A DNA stretch of 64,000 nt from Gavia stellata (Eukaryota; Chordata; Aves; Gaviiformes; Gaviidae): contig NC_082599.1 in assembly GCF_030936135.1 (NCBI RefSeq), positions 6,062,847-6,126,846 on the forward strand, in the 5' to 3' direction. Below the pieces are notes generated by a model. That model worked only from the letters and a program-made list of their open reading frames with translations. It was not told the origin of the DNA and did no database searches. This document shows positions 34,223 through 47,967 of this stretch, piece after piece. Numbering within the stretch: position 1 is the first letter of the stretch; every line of letters starts with the position of its first letter. Position numbers and translations under genes: made by a program.

Positions 34223-37200
34223 CTGCTGGCATCAAAGTGAGAGAGCAAAGGTTACAGTGCTGGATGTGGAGATCCAGCGAAAAAGAGGCCAACAGTTATA
34301 GTGCATCCATCTCTACTCATGGGATGGTGCACCAGTAAAGGGCTATGAAACAAATGCTGTTGTCACTGATACATCTGCAAACCTCATCACACACATAAAA
34401 TCATTTTTTAAAAAATAAAATAGGGTTAAAGAAGACACAATTTAAGTTAAAGTACTCCTAATGCAGGGAATGGGTCTTTTCCACCTCTGCCTACCACTTT
34501 TCTCATTCTCTTAGATCACCCAATTCATATCTGTGACAGGGAGAGGGAAAGAGCCTGAAGAAGAATTAGCTTTAAATAACTTAAAAGTTATTTCATGGAA
34601 ATTTTGTATATGCATCATCGGTTAAAATTTTCTTATGTTTCCAATGTTGCAAAGACCTGAACCAGCTTTGAATTCAGGCAGTAACTGGAGAATTAAGCAC
34701 CTCTTGGCCTCTTCTGCCAAAAATGTTCTTGTTTTCCAGGCTTCAGAAATGCACAGCAGAAGCCTCAGACATTGGATTTGCAATGACTGAGCTGACACTT
34801 GGAAGTACATTAGGTCATCTGGGGTTCATTTGCTGAATTTAGACAGAGCTCTAGGGACCTACAAGTTATATGTAATTGCTCCTTAATTACTGACACAGAC
34901 ATTAGAATGATAGGATTACTATATAATTGTATTTAGATTTTGAAAATACTTGTTTTAAAAGCCGTGTTGCTTGCAAAATAGGTTTCCTAAGCAATTTCTA
35001 TTGCACTGGCTTGACTGTTGGGCTGTGCCCAGAGCCGTTGTCCACCCGTGTTTGGGTGTCCACTTCCAGATGCGTTCAAGAGGGGCAGATTTTCTGGGAG
35101 ATAGGGGTGTCATTCAGCAGTTTATGAATCTCTGCCTCCCCTCCCATGCCTTTCAGACATCTGAAATCAAGACCAGAGGGAGGGAGATATATTTCTCACT
35201 AGTTGCTTTAGAAATTTCCTTTTTTTGTTTTCCAGGTCATTTCCCATGATGTTAGAGAAGAAACAGATTTCTTAGATCACAGACTCCCACCTCCCACAGT
35301 CCAGGGATCGTTTCCCATTTTTTTGGTGGTGTCTAACATTAAGCAATTCCAGGTGAAGAGCCCTCGAGGGATTTACTCTGTGGCAGAATGAGCCTGTTAG
35401 GGGGGAAGTGTTCCCTGATTTTCCATTTATATCCCCCCTTTTCCTTAAATACACTACAGACAGTCGATGGAAATACTCTTCTCAGCCCACCCTGAACAGT
35501 TCCCACAATCAGCACAGCATCCCCCAGTTGCTAAGGGTTTACAGGATTTTTCTGATATTAATTCATTCCATCTTCTGTGATCTGGGAGGGTTTTTGTGTA
35601 AAATCACTTACATGCTAGAGTGCTTTCCTCCACCCGAGATCTGCCATTTGATAGTCTCCTTGGGGCTTTTCAGTACCACGCTTCTGCCTCCTTCCTCTCC
35701 CCCTTCTTTACAAGACAGGAGGCAAAGTCCTTTGGCAAAGCTGCAATTAAATATTAAAAGCTGATGTGGGAATGGGGATGGTGTGAATTGGAGAGCTGGC
35801 ACTGAAGAGCAGAGGAGATGAAGCCTTCTCCCTGCTCCTGTCAGCCTGTTGCCAGCTATCGAGGTCTCATTCTTCCCCATAAAAACACCGGGTAAATTCA
35901 GATCCCAGCTGTGGTACCAATAGCCACCTAGACCCAAAGCTAGATTCTGATTTAGGTGCAAATCTGCTTGAACCCATCTCCCCACCTAGTCCCAGGTGGA
36001 GCAGAAATGAGCTCCTCCGCATGGGGATTTTTAAACCGATGTTTCTTGCATAGGTCATATATTCATCTTCCAAACCAGAGAGTTTCTTCAGCTCAGCTTG
36101 TGGTCCCCTGTGCTTGTGGCTTCGCTGGGGAGGTTTTGCATGAGCTGGAGGAGAGAGCATCTCCCCGGGGTGCTAACAAGTCTAGGGAATACACTGCTCC
36201 TCCTGGCAAAAATGAACGGTGGCCCAGGCCTTAAGGGAGGCAGGGTCCAGATGAAATAAATTGAAGTACTTCACTGTTAGGGGATAGAAAGGGCAGGACT
36301 GTCTGAGGGGATCCAATTTAGGCAACGTCTAAGTCTGATTAAAGTCAGAGTTTGGCAAAGGTAACTTCTTAGCCCTCTCAAAAAGCATCATGGCCATAAA
36401 CAGAGCTGCTTTTGCACCTAGCAGTAACCGGGTTTCTGTGAAGTTCTTCCTGGGGATTTATTCTGCGCACGCTGGAAAGTTGACCAAGCAACAAATCCAG
36501 TACACGAGTAAGAGCAGATAACAGTGCGTTGGTTTATAATGAACAAGAAGGGCTGCATTTGACATCAAAAGCTGGAAAATCATTTACCCAGAAATGCCTA
36601 AACTAAGCAAGAAACCTTTGACACCAGGAGCGAGCGAGTTAGGGCAAAGCAGAGATCCGGATAAACTAACTGGCTGTCCCTGTCATTACTTTACGAAATA
36701 ATAACTTGCACTTCTCCATATGTTCTGATTCAACTCTTACTGAAACAACAACTCTTTATTGAGCTTTTATTCCAGCACCTAAAACCAACTGAGAAACATT
36801 AATGGTTTTAATTCTCTATGCTGTGGGTACAGTGAGTCTCATTTCATATGGTAGACTCTTCTTATGCTATCAGTCATGTTCATTGCAGCAATGCCTAAGG
36901 ACCAGCCTAGAGCACAGCCCTGGCTTTGTATGTACTCAGATTTGTGCCAGACTTGAACCCTTTGACTTTCTCCTGTGCTCCCAGGGTCTCCCTGACCCAC
37001 AGGATGTTTCCAACTGAACAAGATTCAGTTCCTGGAGGATTTTGTAGCATGCCCTGTGCTGTAATGGGGCTGGGCTTTAGTATCTGCTTTAGTATCAGAT
37101 ACTTTAGTATCTGCTGGGCTATCAAAAGACAAGTCTGATGGAGGCTAGAAGGATTTTAGTTGCATGGGCAAAGCAAGGCTCTGAAGCTGGGATTCTTCCT

Positions 37201-38884
37201 TGTTAGTTATTTAATTTAGAGGAGAAGGATTTGGCTGACAGAATGAAACAACGAACATTGCAGTCCCTCCAATAGTGAGTAATGGAGGCTGCTAAAAGAC
37301 CAGTGAATTATTTCAGGGACTACTGCTATCCTGTTCCTCTCTCCATAAAAAGCTGCGTGGACACAATTTTCTGCATAGCTCCAAGGCACACTCACTAGAT
37401 AAAGTGTGTTTTGAAACTGGTTTTGCCAGGATTACCGTGCCTTAGGCTGGTTCTTCAGCTACTGTCTCTGCTGGGGTCCTTGCTCAGCTCACAGTGATTT
37501 TAGTCTTTGCTGTTAGCAGTGCGCTGGGTTTGCTCTGTTGGCAAGCTCCTGTGGGAAGACGGGAAGGAATTGTCCATGCCGAGCACTTTCTGTGAGCTGA
37601 GAAGAAGAGGTGGGTCCCAGTCCAGAGAGGAAGCAATGTCTGCTGAGTTAGAGCTATACACACTTGCACACTGCTGACCTTCCCCTTTTGCCCCCCGCTT
37701 AGTCCCTGCTTTCCAGGACAAAATCCCCCAAGTCCTATTCCCTGCTTCTCCTCTTGTTGCATTATTTTCACGCTGCTGTAAGTAGCTCCACTGGTTTGCA
37801 CAGAAAAGTGCCTGAATCAGGTTGACTTGCCTCCAGGTACCAGATTGTGGCAGTGGGGGACTAGTTAGAGGATGGAGGGACTGAATGTACCAGTTGCCAA
37901 AACACCTTTTCCTCCCGCTATCAAGGAAGGGAAATCATTACTCTTGAAGACTCTTGGGGTTTGCCGCTTGCCTCGTGAGAAGTTGGAAGAGGTCTCTTGT
38001 AGAAACCGGGAGCTTTGATGGGACATGATTTCTGAGCTTCAGCAGTTTCCTCAAGTTAGGGAAAAAGGTGCTGTGAGGACCCTTCTGTTCACGTTCCTCT
38101 GTGGCCCCAAAACGCTCTTTCCAGTCACCAGCCCAAGCAACCCTTTCCTGTTTGGGACACAGATTTTCTTTTGGCTGCTCTACTCCTCTTCTCCAAGGGG
38201 AGCAAACAGCTCATCACGGACTGTGCTCCTGGAAAGGCCTTTCCAGATGTCCTTAGCTCTACATGAAATGTGGTGGCCTAGTATGCCAAGCTAGAAAGAG
38301 CAGTCAGCCACAAATACTTCCTCTGTTTCCTGCAGAAAGGTCAAAAAACCCACGGTACTTATGTGTTCCTCCATCCCAAGGACCCTCTATAGGGTCTCAC
38401 GCTGGGAGAGAAGATAGCTGAGAGGTTTTAAGAAGCCAGGCTGTGCTTTCTCTCCTCATCGTGATAAACGGCCAAGTCACACCCTTTTCCCTCAAGCAAT
38501 GGGAATTTGCCTGCAGAAAATGAGAAGGGAGCTAGAAAGTCCTCCAGATGCTTCTATGATCCTGGGCAGCAAAGTGATGCCACGGGCATGATCCTCAGTA
38601 GGGTCACAACTCTACCTGTAATAGCCATCCACCCTTCCTTGTCCTGTGATTGCCACACAGGCCTTCTCCAGGGTAGGGGCTGGAGTTTTATTTCAGGCAC
38701 TACGAGGCTTTATTGCCTACCCAGGACACCTCCTGACCACCACACTAAGAACCATAATGTCTGCTTTTTGTTTTTGTTTGCTATGGTCGGATACCCTGTG
38801 TGGACACGGAGGACACTTGGTTTGGCTGGCCGGAGCAGAGCAGGGCATCCAGGCTGGAAGCTGCGGTTTGGTGTCTCATCATCA
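34223..38884. other. No gene seen
   Basis: No open segment with convincing splice borders. A short tandem array of TTTAGTATC units lies near 37077-37115. The 5' non-coding exon expected upstream of exon A could be here but I could not identify it. Confidence 0.5.
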
Positions 38885-38952
38885 TTTGAGGGGTTGGACT
38901 AGATGATCTCCAGAGGTCCCTTCCAACCCCTGTCATTCTGTGATTCTGTGAT
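38885..38952 (+). mobile_element. CR1 LINE 3' end, plus orientation
   Basis: GGGTTGGACTAGATGATCTC then GGTCCCTTCCAACCCC and ATTCTGTGATTCTGTGAT, the diagnostic CR1 tail with two terminal repeats. Only the last 70 bp or so can be delimited. Confidence 0.9.
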
Positions 38953-41606
38953 CCCCTCCCGAGGCGCTGAGATCTCCAGCACAGACATGGGCAGGGGTGG
39001 GTAGTGCTGCCTGCACCTTGCTGGGGTAGTAGGCAGCAGGCAGGCAGCCATGTGAAGCGGGCAGAGGGGGTACAGGAAGGACGCAGAGGCAGCTAACGGG
39101 GAACTTTGAACTGGGAGCTACTAATGGTTAACACAGACAATTATTTCTGGCTGTGTCAAATGGACTGACCTAAGCCTACATGAGATTTGTGCTGACCAGA
39201 TAGGGACAGCGGTTTACATAACCACCTCTATTATTTTTTTCTTCTTCTTTTTTTGCAGTTGTATAATGTCATTTTGATAGCTGTGTTCCCACTAAAAATG
39301 TGCGTGTTCCTCTTTCTTTCCCCCCATGTGCCCAGCCCGTGTTGCTTTGCTGCATGCACCTTTGTGCCCTGCTTGTCAGATGGTTGTGTGCGGGGATGGT
39401 GGGATGGTGCAGGGTGCGAGCGAACACGAGAGGGGATGTATCAATTTGGGTGTGAAAAGAGATCTGCTATTTGTTATAAACAGATTGATGCATAAAAGAT
39501 TTTCTGAAAAATACTGGTTGTGATGTCTGTCTTCTCCAGATTTGATCCCCTGTCAGGGAATTTACAGCAAACTGGCTACAAGCAGTGGAGAAGAGCCAGA
39601 TTTTGCACTATCCCCAGCATGTTCTCCCCATTTTGGGGGGTAAGGGGAGCTGTGTGCCCGTGTGGCACCAGGGTTGTGTATGTAGCTGCATAGCAAGTGT
39701 TTGATCCTGTAGCTGAAGGCACGGTGCAGCTCCAGGGAGCTGATGCTGGCAGAGCCGATTTCTTTCCTTTGGTCTGCTGAATAGGGCTCTGCACTAGCAG
39801 TTTACTAAGGATGGGTGCATTAGGGGAGGAAAAATCCCTGCAAAGTCTCTGGTATTGCTTTCTCTCTGCTCTCCGTATTTTTCTTGTGGAGAGTATCTGG
39901 ATTCTTGCAGTCATTTCCATAATTATTGGTTTCATGTTAAGTAACCAAAAAATTATCTATCAAATGCACATGTGGAACTAATGGGACTTATTTGAAAAGA
40001 CCAGTCTTTGCATTTACAGCTGGCGCATCGCTCAGTCCATTTTAATGAGCTTCCACAGCATCGGCATGTGCTGGGGAGGGAGCTCACGTGCACGCTTGCC
40101 CCGGGCTGCCCGTGCCCCCCGGGACTGTGGGGCTCTGGTTTCACCCCAGCGTGCTGAAACACAAATGCATGGTCTGTGGGGGCAAGCGCAGGAAAACTGC
40201 TCCAAGAGCCTCCATGGATGCAAACACCCTTTGAATGCTCCCTGCTGCAGTCTGCCAAGTCTTTTTTCTGATTTTTTTCATTCAGGGTGGAAAGCTTGGG
40301 AGACTGGCTTTTCTTGGGAGACCTCTGTAGTGGCTGGGTTTTGTGATGGATGGAAATACGGTGGCAGGATATTCAGTAATTTCCACTTCAAGAAGTAGGA
40401 TGGCCTCTGACTTCCTTAAGGAAAGAAAAAAGATCCAAAAATTGAAGTTTTTCAGACTCCACAGTCTCAAGTTCAGGTGGAGGTTGAGATGCAGAGATGG
40501 CCAATGTTGTAGGGTTCAGGGTACGGGAACATCCGAGGCCAACTCCAGCTCCTGCTTGGCTGCAGCTTTCTCAGAGACCTTGTCATGAAATGCAGCAAAT
40601 CTTGGACTTCAGTGGTGTTAAGATGTGGCCTTCAGGATATCAGCATTGCCATAGGTAAGTTCACCCACCACTGCAGGGTGTGTGATGGTGAAGGTGAAGT
40701 TCAGCCTGGACTGTAAGAAAATGAAACACTGAGCCCAACATACTCAAAAGGAGAGAAGGCTTCTGATGGTCTCCGTTTAGAGTTTGAGGGTCTGGTTTTG
40801 AGAATAACACTGGCATAGCCTTTAGGACCTGATGGGGTTTGTGAGTAGAAAACACTGTGAACTGCTGCCGGGCGTTGACTGTCTTGTGACGCAGAGGGGA
40901 CCAAGCTGAGGGATGACAGCAGGGCTGTGTTTCCTGGTTTGGGGTTGCACTCAGACACAGCACACCATCTCCCCAAGGAGCAAAGCAGTCCTCGAGCAAC
41001 ACCTGATGACGGTCTCCCCATGACACACCACAGCATGTCCCTCTGCATGAAACATCCTGAAGCCATCTCCACCACGGCCAGATGCTGCATCTCAATGGGC
41101 TCACACCCTTTTGTGGTGCACCTTAACCACAGAGGTGAGAGGTCCCCCCTTTAGGACATGACTCGTCTCCCCAAAATGCTGCTGCTTAAAACCTGCTTTG
41201 CCCTGCTCCCAGGTGGATTCTGTGCCCGTCCCCATGGCTGTCTCTGTCTGGGGGAATCCTGAGCTGAATTTGCCCCTCTGGACCCAGTGATGTGACTGGG
41301 CACACCATGGGGATCCCATGCTGACACTGGGGAGGGGGACATGGGTTTTCCCCAACAGAGCAGCAAGCACCATTGCAGCCACGTCCACGGAGCAATGCCC
41401 CAGGCTTTCCTGAGCCGCTCTCAAAGGCAAACGACTGTCCCCAAAATCCCCCTGATTTCTCCCATGCCTTTCTACAGGTACAAGCCACATCCCCTAACTC
41501 TTCATTTCACTTATTTATTGCAAAAGAAAAACTGCTGATTTATGTGGCAGTGAAAAATGAATGCTGGAGTGGGAGGAAAGGTGGAGAGGTGGAAAGGAAG
41601 AAAAAG
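38953..41606. other. No confident gene; one exon-like fragment
   Basis: Contains the unidentified exon-like fragment at 40618-40710, described separately. Otherwise only short chance frames. Confidence 0.5.
40618..40710 (-). other. Exon-like fragment ending in a stop, unidentified
   Basis: Minus strand: a good acceptor (gtgtttcattttcttacag) followed by 30 codons and TAA. The peptide includes NFTFTITHPAVVGELTYGN, which looks protein-like. After two stops the same frame continues as RFAAFHDKVSEKAAAKQELE, suggesting a decayed coding sequence. I do not recognise the family. It could be a pseudogene remnant, a terminal exon or chance. Confidence 0.2.
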
Positions 41607-41657
41607 AAAGGAAGGAAGGAAGGAAGGAAGGAAGGAAGGAAGGAAGGAAGGAAGGAA
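41607..41657. repeat. (GGAA)n microsatellite
   Basis: About 12 tandem GGAA/AAGG units after an A/G-rich lead-in. Confidence 0.95.
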
Positions 41658-44600
41658 AGGAGGGGAGGACTAGAGCTACCTTTAATTTTTGAGCACAAAT
41701 AAACCCATGCAATTAAAAGCTGTGTGATTGTCCTCACCCTGAGCACACTGCTTGTCCCATGCACTGCTTTCTTCTCAAGGAAAGACTTGGTCTTTTTAAT
41801 CCTTAGTGTATAAAACATCTTATTCTGACCAGACGAGACTGCAGTGTCCCCTCAGGCTGATCATGTTTTTCGTTCACAGGCTTTTCCCTGCAAAAGGGGG
41901 TGATTGCCTGAGATGGTTTTATGAAAGTGTTTGGAGGTGGATGTTTCTTCCATTCTGCCCAGCAAAATGCGAAACTGCAGATTGTTCAAGCTTCAGTTTC
42001 TCATTGAAAAGCATCTTTTTCCCCCCCTGGGAAGCTCTGAAAATTAAAACCAGCAGAAATACATTTCTTGTGAGAAGGAAATATTTTCTGGCTGCCTCTA
42101 AGCCACCGTGGGGCTCTGTGTGTGCGTGCGCGTGTCTCTGCAAACTGCACAGCGTACATATTCTGTGCTGTTGTACTCCGTGGGCATACATCGGAGCTGG
42201 GCGCAGCCATAACGTGGGGCAAAAGCTTCTGCTTTCCCCCTTTTTTTTTTATGAGCTGGAGAATACACACTGCCATGATTGATGCTAAAGGACAGGGACA
42301 GGCAACAGCAGCCCCCAGCATCTCTGCCCTCTCCTCCCTGGCAAATGCACCCTTGCGCACAGTTTGCAGTGTGGTTTTGTGTTGTTTGGAAGATGTGCAA
42401 AGGTTTGGTGACCATTAGGGTTTCTTTTTTCTCCATGCCCGCACTAGAGGCTCTTGGCACTGTGAATTCTTGTACCTGAAAGTGTTGACTCAGAGGAAAG
42501 GGACCACTGCAGAGCAGCTCAGGGGGAGCTGGCTGAGCAGCACTGCTGCCTGCCAGCCCCGACCACGAGCCTTACAGCAGATGTGTGGGAAATCTGTTAA
42601 GATCTGTCTTGGGAACGCGAGCAAGCGCAAATCTAGGTGAGGGGGAGATGCTCCCGGCTTCAGGCTCAGCAGAGTGGGCGAGGGGCCAAGAAGCAGCTCA
42701 AGTCCTGCATCAATGCACCGCTGCCGAAACCCATGCTGTACGCAAGCGGCAAGCCCAGCTTTGTTCGTCTCCGATTCTCAGCGGAGGAAAATGTGTGTCA
42801 CTCCATCGCTTTCAGCTGGAGGTCTGGCCCTGAGCGTATCTGGAGCATAACGGCTGCGTAAGGACCCAGCAGTGCTGGGGGGTGGTGGGGCACGTCCCCA
42901 GGGCCCAGCCCAGACAGCCCTGCTCCATCTTCAGCCTCTTTCCAGCTGGCTGGGGTGCTTGGCAGCTGTCATCGCCTCCTCTTCATCCCCGGGCTGAGCT
43001 CCCTCCTGGTGTGCGGTTAGGAGCAGGGAGAGGGGTTTGGGCCAGGGGATTGGGAATGGGGCAGAATTGCATCAGTCTCGCATGTGTCAGGACTCCAAAC
43101 TGCTCTTGTTAGCCTTAAAACCAGCTTTTTTTTTTCCACCAGGCCTGGTTTAACCTTCAAGATCAGATACCAGAATGAACTGTAGGTTGAAAGGTGCAGG
43201 TATATGCTGGTTTTTGGCAGCGGGCTGCAAGGGCTTGCAGGCTATAGGTGACCTGGCTGGGTATCAGTTTTATTACACTTTAGTGACTGCAAGTCCTCAC
43301 TGAGGAGCTGTGTTCCCCAGCCCTATGTATTTATCTTGCAGGTCTTCACATTGCCAGCTTGATGTGACTGTTAAAAAATAGATCTGGCTTCATATCTGCA
43401 TGATCCTTTGGAAAGATGCAAATAAGGAGGAAACATTTGCATACCAAAGTGGGATCCAAGTGAGATTTAGTCAGTATTATTATTGTTATTATTAACAGTG
43501 GTGTGCTTCTGCTAGTCTTTGAAAGGCAGGAAATGTAGTCCCTGGAAAACAAGAGATCTCTTCCAGACCTTCTATTCCTGTAAAGAAAGATTTGTGAAGC
43601 CTGAAACCTCCTAGCCCATGGTGCCGCCACTTACTCAAAATACAGAAAGTGATCTCCAGCCATGAGAAATGGTGTATTAAAGGGTTCAGAGGCTGCCTGC
43701 ATGCATCCCGCAGCATCGGGTGTCTATGGCTGCGAATACGCTCCCAGGCAGCTGTCGAACGCGCGGAGCCCCAGGGACAAGCCCACCAGGAGAGAGGTCG
43801 CCTGTCTACAGCAACGCGGGGACATATGGAAGAGTGTGCCGGCAGGCGCGGTACAGCATGTGCCCTCAGGAGCTTAACGTGCCTCTGACAAGACAAAACC
43901 CCGTGGGAAGTGCAGGCTTTCGCTGGAGAGGAGGCAGCGAGCACAGATCACACATGGTGGTGGGGTGGGAGGTAGGTTTGATGACACTGTCTGCTCAACC
44001 AGTTACTTTTGCTGTCTGTAAAGCAAACTCAGGATTACCTGTGGACAGATGCTGTGTGAATAAACCCTCAGCTGCAGAGGCTCAAAGCCCTGCTGTGTTC
44101 TCACCTCTCCTTTCTTCCACCCCTTTGCATTTCTGAGCTTCATTTCTTTGTTTACAACCCTGTTCTCTGTCTCGTCTTCACATCTTCAAAGGTGAATACT
44201 TTAAATATGGTGTTTGCCATGCAGTTTGCATGCGTTTTCCATAATCAGTATTTTTCTTGCATATGGGTTGTTGCAATCCCTTTACCCTGAAGGACTGAGG
44301 CTCACTGCTCCCCTGACTTCAGAGGGTCTATTGTGAAATGGCCAAGGGTACCCCCAAAGTGCGTTGGGGGAGTTTGTCTGCCCAAAGGATGGCAGGTTTG
44401 GGTGGCTCTTGAATTATCGTTTCCAAATAGCGGTATTCCAAGTAGACCTTTTTTCTGAGGGCTGCCCGCTGCCCACGCATGGAGACCTGCATCCACCACC
44501 TGCTCTCCCTGGTGCATCTCACCCACAGCTGGTTGAGCAAAGGGGACAGAGCCTGAGAGGTATTTCTTCTATGGAGGCTTAAGGGTCCTGCTTGCAAAGG

Positions 44601-47462
44601 TGTGTGTGTCTGGGGACAAGGCACCTTGGTCAAAGCCCTTTTCCATGGATGGATGCCATCAGTGCCATACAATTCCCTGCTGTTCTTGTCCTTGGAGGAG
44701 CACCATGCCAAGCAGAGGGAAAACATCTGGGGAGTGGGAAACACCAAAGTACCTTGGCTTGTTCAGGGAGTAAAAGCTCCTTGGAAGATGCCCTAAACCA
44801 GTCTCTCAACTGCATCCCATTCTGGAAAGTATCTAGAAGGCAAAAATATGCTTTTTAAAAAATCCTTCCAGTTAATTTTAACCTTCTGTGCAGTTTATTT
44901 TCCCAAATCCCCTCACTGCTGTCCTCCATTTGGCACTTTCCTCCCTGCACCTCTCTGCTTGAGGACACGTCGGTGAAGCCTGCTGGGCGCTGTGCCGGGT
45001 TTCCTGATGGTGTGGTGCAGATCGTGCTGCCTCTGCATGGCCCTTCCCACTGCACGTACAGCAAGAGATGGAGCTTCTCCGAGGACCACGCTGTCACACT
45101 GGGGGAGCTCCCTGTTCCCCTGTCTCCTGCTCTTTAGGTAGCGATGGTGTTACCGACTTGTGCAAAATGGTCTGAAGAGGAGCCTGCACCCACCTATTTT
45201 AGGATAACAAACCCACTTGGCCTCCTCCGAGGACACAAGAGGGCGCTTCCACCTTATTTTTGGGGAGCATGTCCTCATTTGCAGGCATTTCTCTCCCCTT
45301 CACCCTATCAGCTGGAGAAGGTTGGCTGAAGGTCTTTAAAGCAGGGAACTTGGCTCCATATGTGTTTGCAAGGCACTCAGCTGAAGGGAGCTTCCTGCTT
45401 GCAGGAGTTCCAGAGCCACCCACAGAGTAATTAAAGCATATTTATTTATACAGAATAGGGGTGTCTCCACTTCAGGATCTGATAGATTTTCAGAGGATAT
45501 CTCAGAGGAGCTTGGCTCTGAGATATGTCATTGATTTTGATCATTCGCTGTGAGAAACACAGACATTTCAAAATGGCATTGCTGGGATCTTCTCTGAATA
45601 TTGACAGAAATGATGGATCCAGGACAAATTTTGTTTAAAAACAAGAGGTGGGAGGGAGCCTGCGAAGGAGAAGGAACAGATTTGGTACTCACTGCCCCAG
45701 TGGGTACAGCGGCAAGAGGGGATGCAGTGAGCACATCAAACATCTGGTGTCCCCACCCACCGCCAAGGAGGAGGCAGAACAGGTAAGAAAGCTGCCAGAG
45801 TTTGGGAAACCACCCTGACTGTGTCCTTTTAATGAAGGTAGTTTCCTCCCTACACAAGCCAGTGTTCTTTTCATGAGAAGGTTGTTATCTGCTCTTGGCT
45901 GTATCCCAGCCATGCTCTGGAGATGGAGACCACAGGACCTGTGACCTCCGGGCTGACCTGCAGTGCATAGAAACATCATGACACTGGCAGTTAAAGGTAC
46001 TTTCTATTCACTGCTATATCCAAATGCTCCATACCTGGTGTCTGAACAATGTCCTGGATGTCCAAGCTGCACAGCAGTGATGGTATACTGGAAGCCTTGA
46101 TACTCCCTTCCCAGGTTGGCTCACTCTTGGGACCTGGACTCTTGTGTTGGAGCCTGCTTTCCTTCCTCCATCCCCCTTCAAGGAATGCTGTAAGGCTGTT
46201 TCCAGACAGGCTGTCCCCAGAGGAGCACAGAGTTAAGGGACAACTGTGCAATGGGAACATATTTTCTCTCTCATTGTAGCTATGAGAGCAGGGAGTACTG
46301 CAGCTGCACCTAATTACCTACTCATAAATAGAGCCCAATTAGCCAGTGCCCAACTTTTCCTGTGCACCTTTGTCCCATCACCTCTATTTCAACATAGGGA
46401 AAGCAGGGTTTTTTTGTTTTTTGTTTTTTTTTTTTTTTTTTTTTGCTACAGAGCTGGCAGAAAGGGGCAAAATGTTAATACCAAGAGCAGGGCTGACCTG
46501 GAGAAGGGCATGGAGCATGCTGCCAATAATGTTTCTTCATACAGCCTTCAGGAGAAAATCAAAGTAATGGGGTATTTTTCATCCCAAAAGTAGGGCTTTA
46601 GGTTTTCCTAGGGCCACACAGTCTCTAGGATGTAGAGGTATTGGGTTTTTCAGTGAGTGCTGGGTGACATTTAATGGGTTAGTGCCTGGTATTTAAAAAA
46701 AAAAAAAAGACTATTGAATGAAGATGCTTTTAAGATGCCTGTCTTGCAGAAACTGCTATTTGGAGGAAAGGTCTTTCCTGAAAATCAGACTTTTTTTCTG
46801 GTTTGTAAAGCTGTGTTCTGGAAAAGGATGCTCCCCAAACACTACTTACATGTTAAAGGATTTTTTAAAGTGTTCTCATTTTAAAGGAGCAGCAAAATCC
46901 ATTAGGGGAAAAAGAAACTAAAGGTGCTTGGCACCTTTGAAAATCAGAGTGCCTCTGTTTAGGTCCTCAAATATGGAGCTTGACACAGAAAGGTTCTGAT
47001 TTCCAGAGCATCCACAGCTTCTTGGGGCTGGAGTTGGTCAGGGGGCTTGTGAGCGGCACTGCCAGGCTCTGAAAATGTGTGCTTCCTTTTCAGCCAGGTA
47101 AGAGTGACTTAAAGAGATCATTCTTCTCCACTGTCTCATCCCAGGTCGAAACCAAATGTTCATCAGAAGAAAGAAATTTGGGGCGATCAGGATGAGGTTG
47201 TGTCTGTCTCCTCCTGTCCATGCCTCTGCCCCCTTCCTCAGCCCCAGCCCAACCTTGGCAACCTCTGATCCCAGCCTGGTCCTTGGGCCTGGCGTATCCT
47301 CTGATAGGGCTGGAGGTGGGAGGCAGGAAGGAAACCCAAGATGTCTTTGAGCTCATCTTGCTGCCCTGGTGCCTAATTGCCTCCACCCTGCACCATCACC
47401 TTGGGGGATTTTGGCCGCAGAGCCAAGGTCAAAGTAGTATCAGGGGAGAGCAGGACATCTTG
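41658..47462. other. No gene seen
   Basis: Overlapping short frames only, none with recognisable domains. A long T run lies at 46409-46444. GC content rises around 42,600-43,050 and 43,700-43,950 without a clear promoter. Confidence 0.5.
46409..46444. repeat. Poly(T) tract
   Basis: 36 bases of T interrupted by two G. Confidence 0.95.
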
Positions 47463-47967
47463 TGTCCTCACTACAAGAAGGACACTGAGGTGCTGGAGCG
47501 TGTCCAGAGAAGGGCGATGAAGCTGGTGAGGGGTCTGGAGCACAAGTCTGATGAGGAGCGGCTGAGGGAACTGGGGTTGTCCAGTCTGGAGAAGAGGAGG
47601 CTGAGGGGAGACCTCATCGCTCTCTACAATTACCTGAAAGGAGGTTGCAGAGAGGTGGGTGTTGGTCTCTTCTCCCAAGTGACAAGTGACAGGACAAGAG
47701 GAAACGGCCTCAAGTTGCACCAGGGGAGGTTTAGACTGGATATTAGGAAAAATTTCTTTACTGAGAGAGTGGTGAAGCACTGGAACAGGCTGCCCAGGGG
47801 GGTGGTGGAGTCACCATCACTGGAGGTGTTCAAGGAATGTGTGGACGACGCACTGTCGGGCATGGTTTAATGGGCATGGTGGTGCTGGGTTGGTGGTTGG
47901 ACTTGATGATCTTATAGGTCTTTTCCAGCTGTAGTGATTCTGCGATTCTGTGATTCTGTAATCTTGT
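47463..47967 (+). mobile_element. CR1 LINE, C-terminal reverse-transcriptase ORF and 3' end
   Basis: The longest CR1 copy here. An uninterrupted frame to TAA at 47870 reads the C-terminal tail of the CR1 ORF2 protein: [57 protein letters not shown] and [17 protein letters not shown]. The 3' UTR (GGTTGGACTTGATGATCTTA) ends in ATTCTGCGATTCTGTGATTC repeats. The endonuclease and catalytic RT domains are missing by 5' truncation, so it cannot move on its own. The intact frame suggests a relatively young insertion. Confidence 0.93.
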
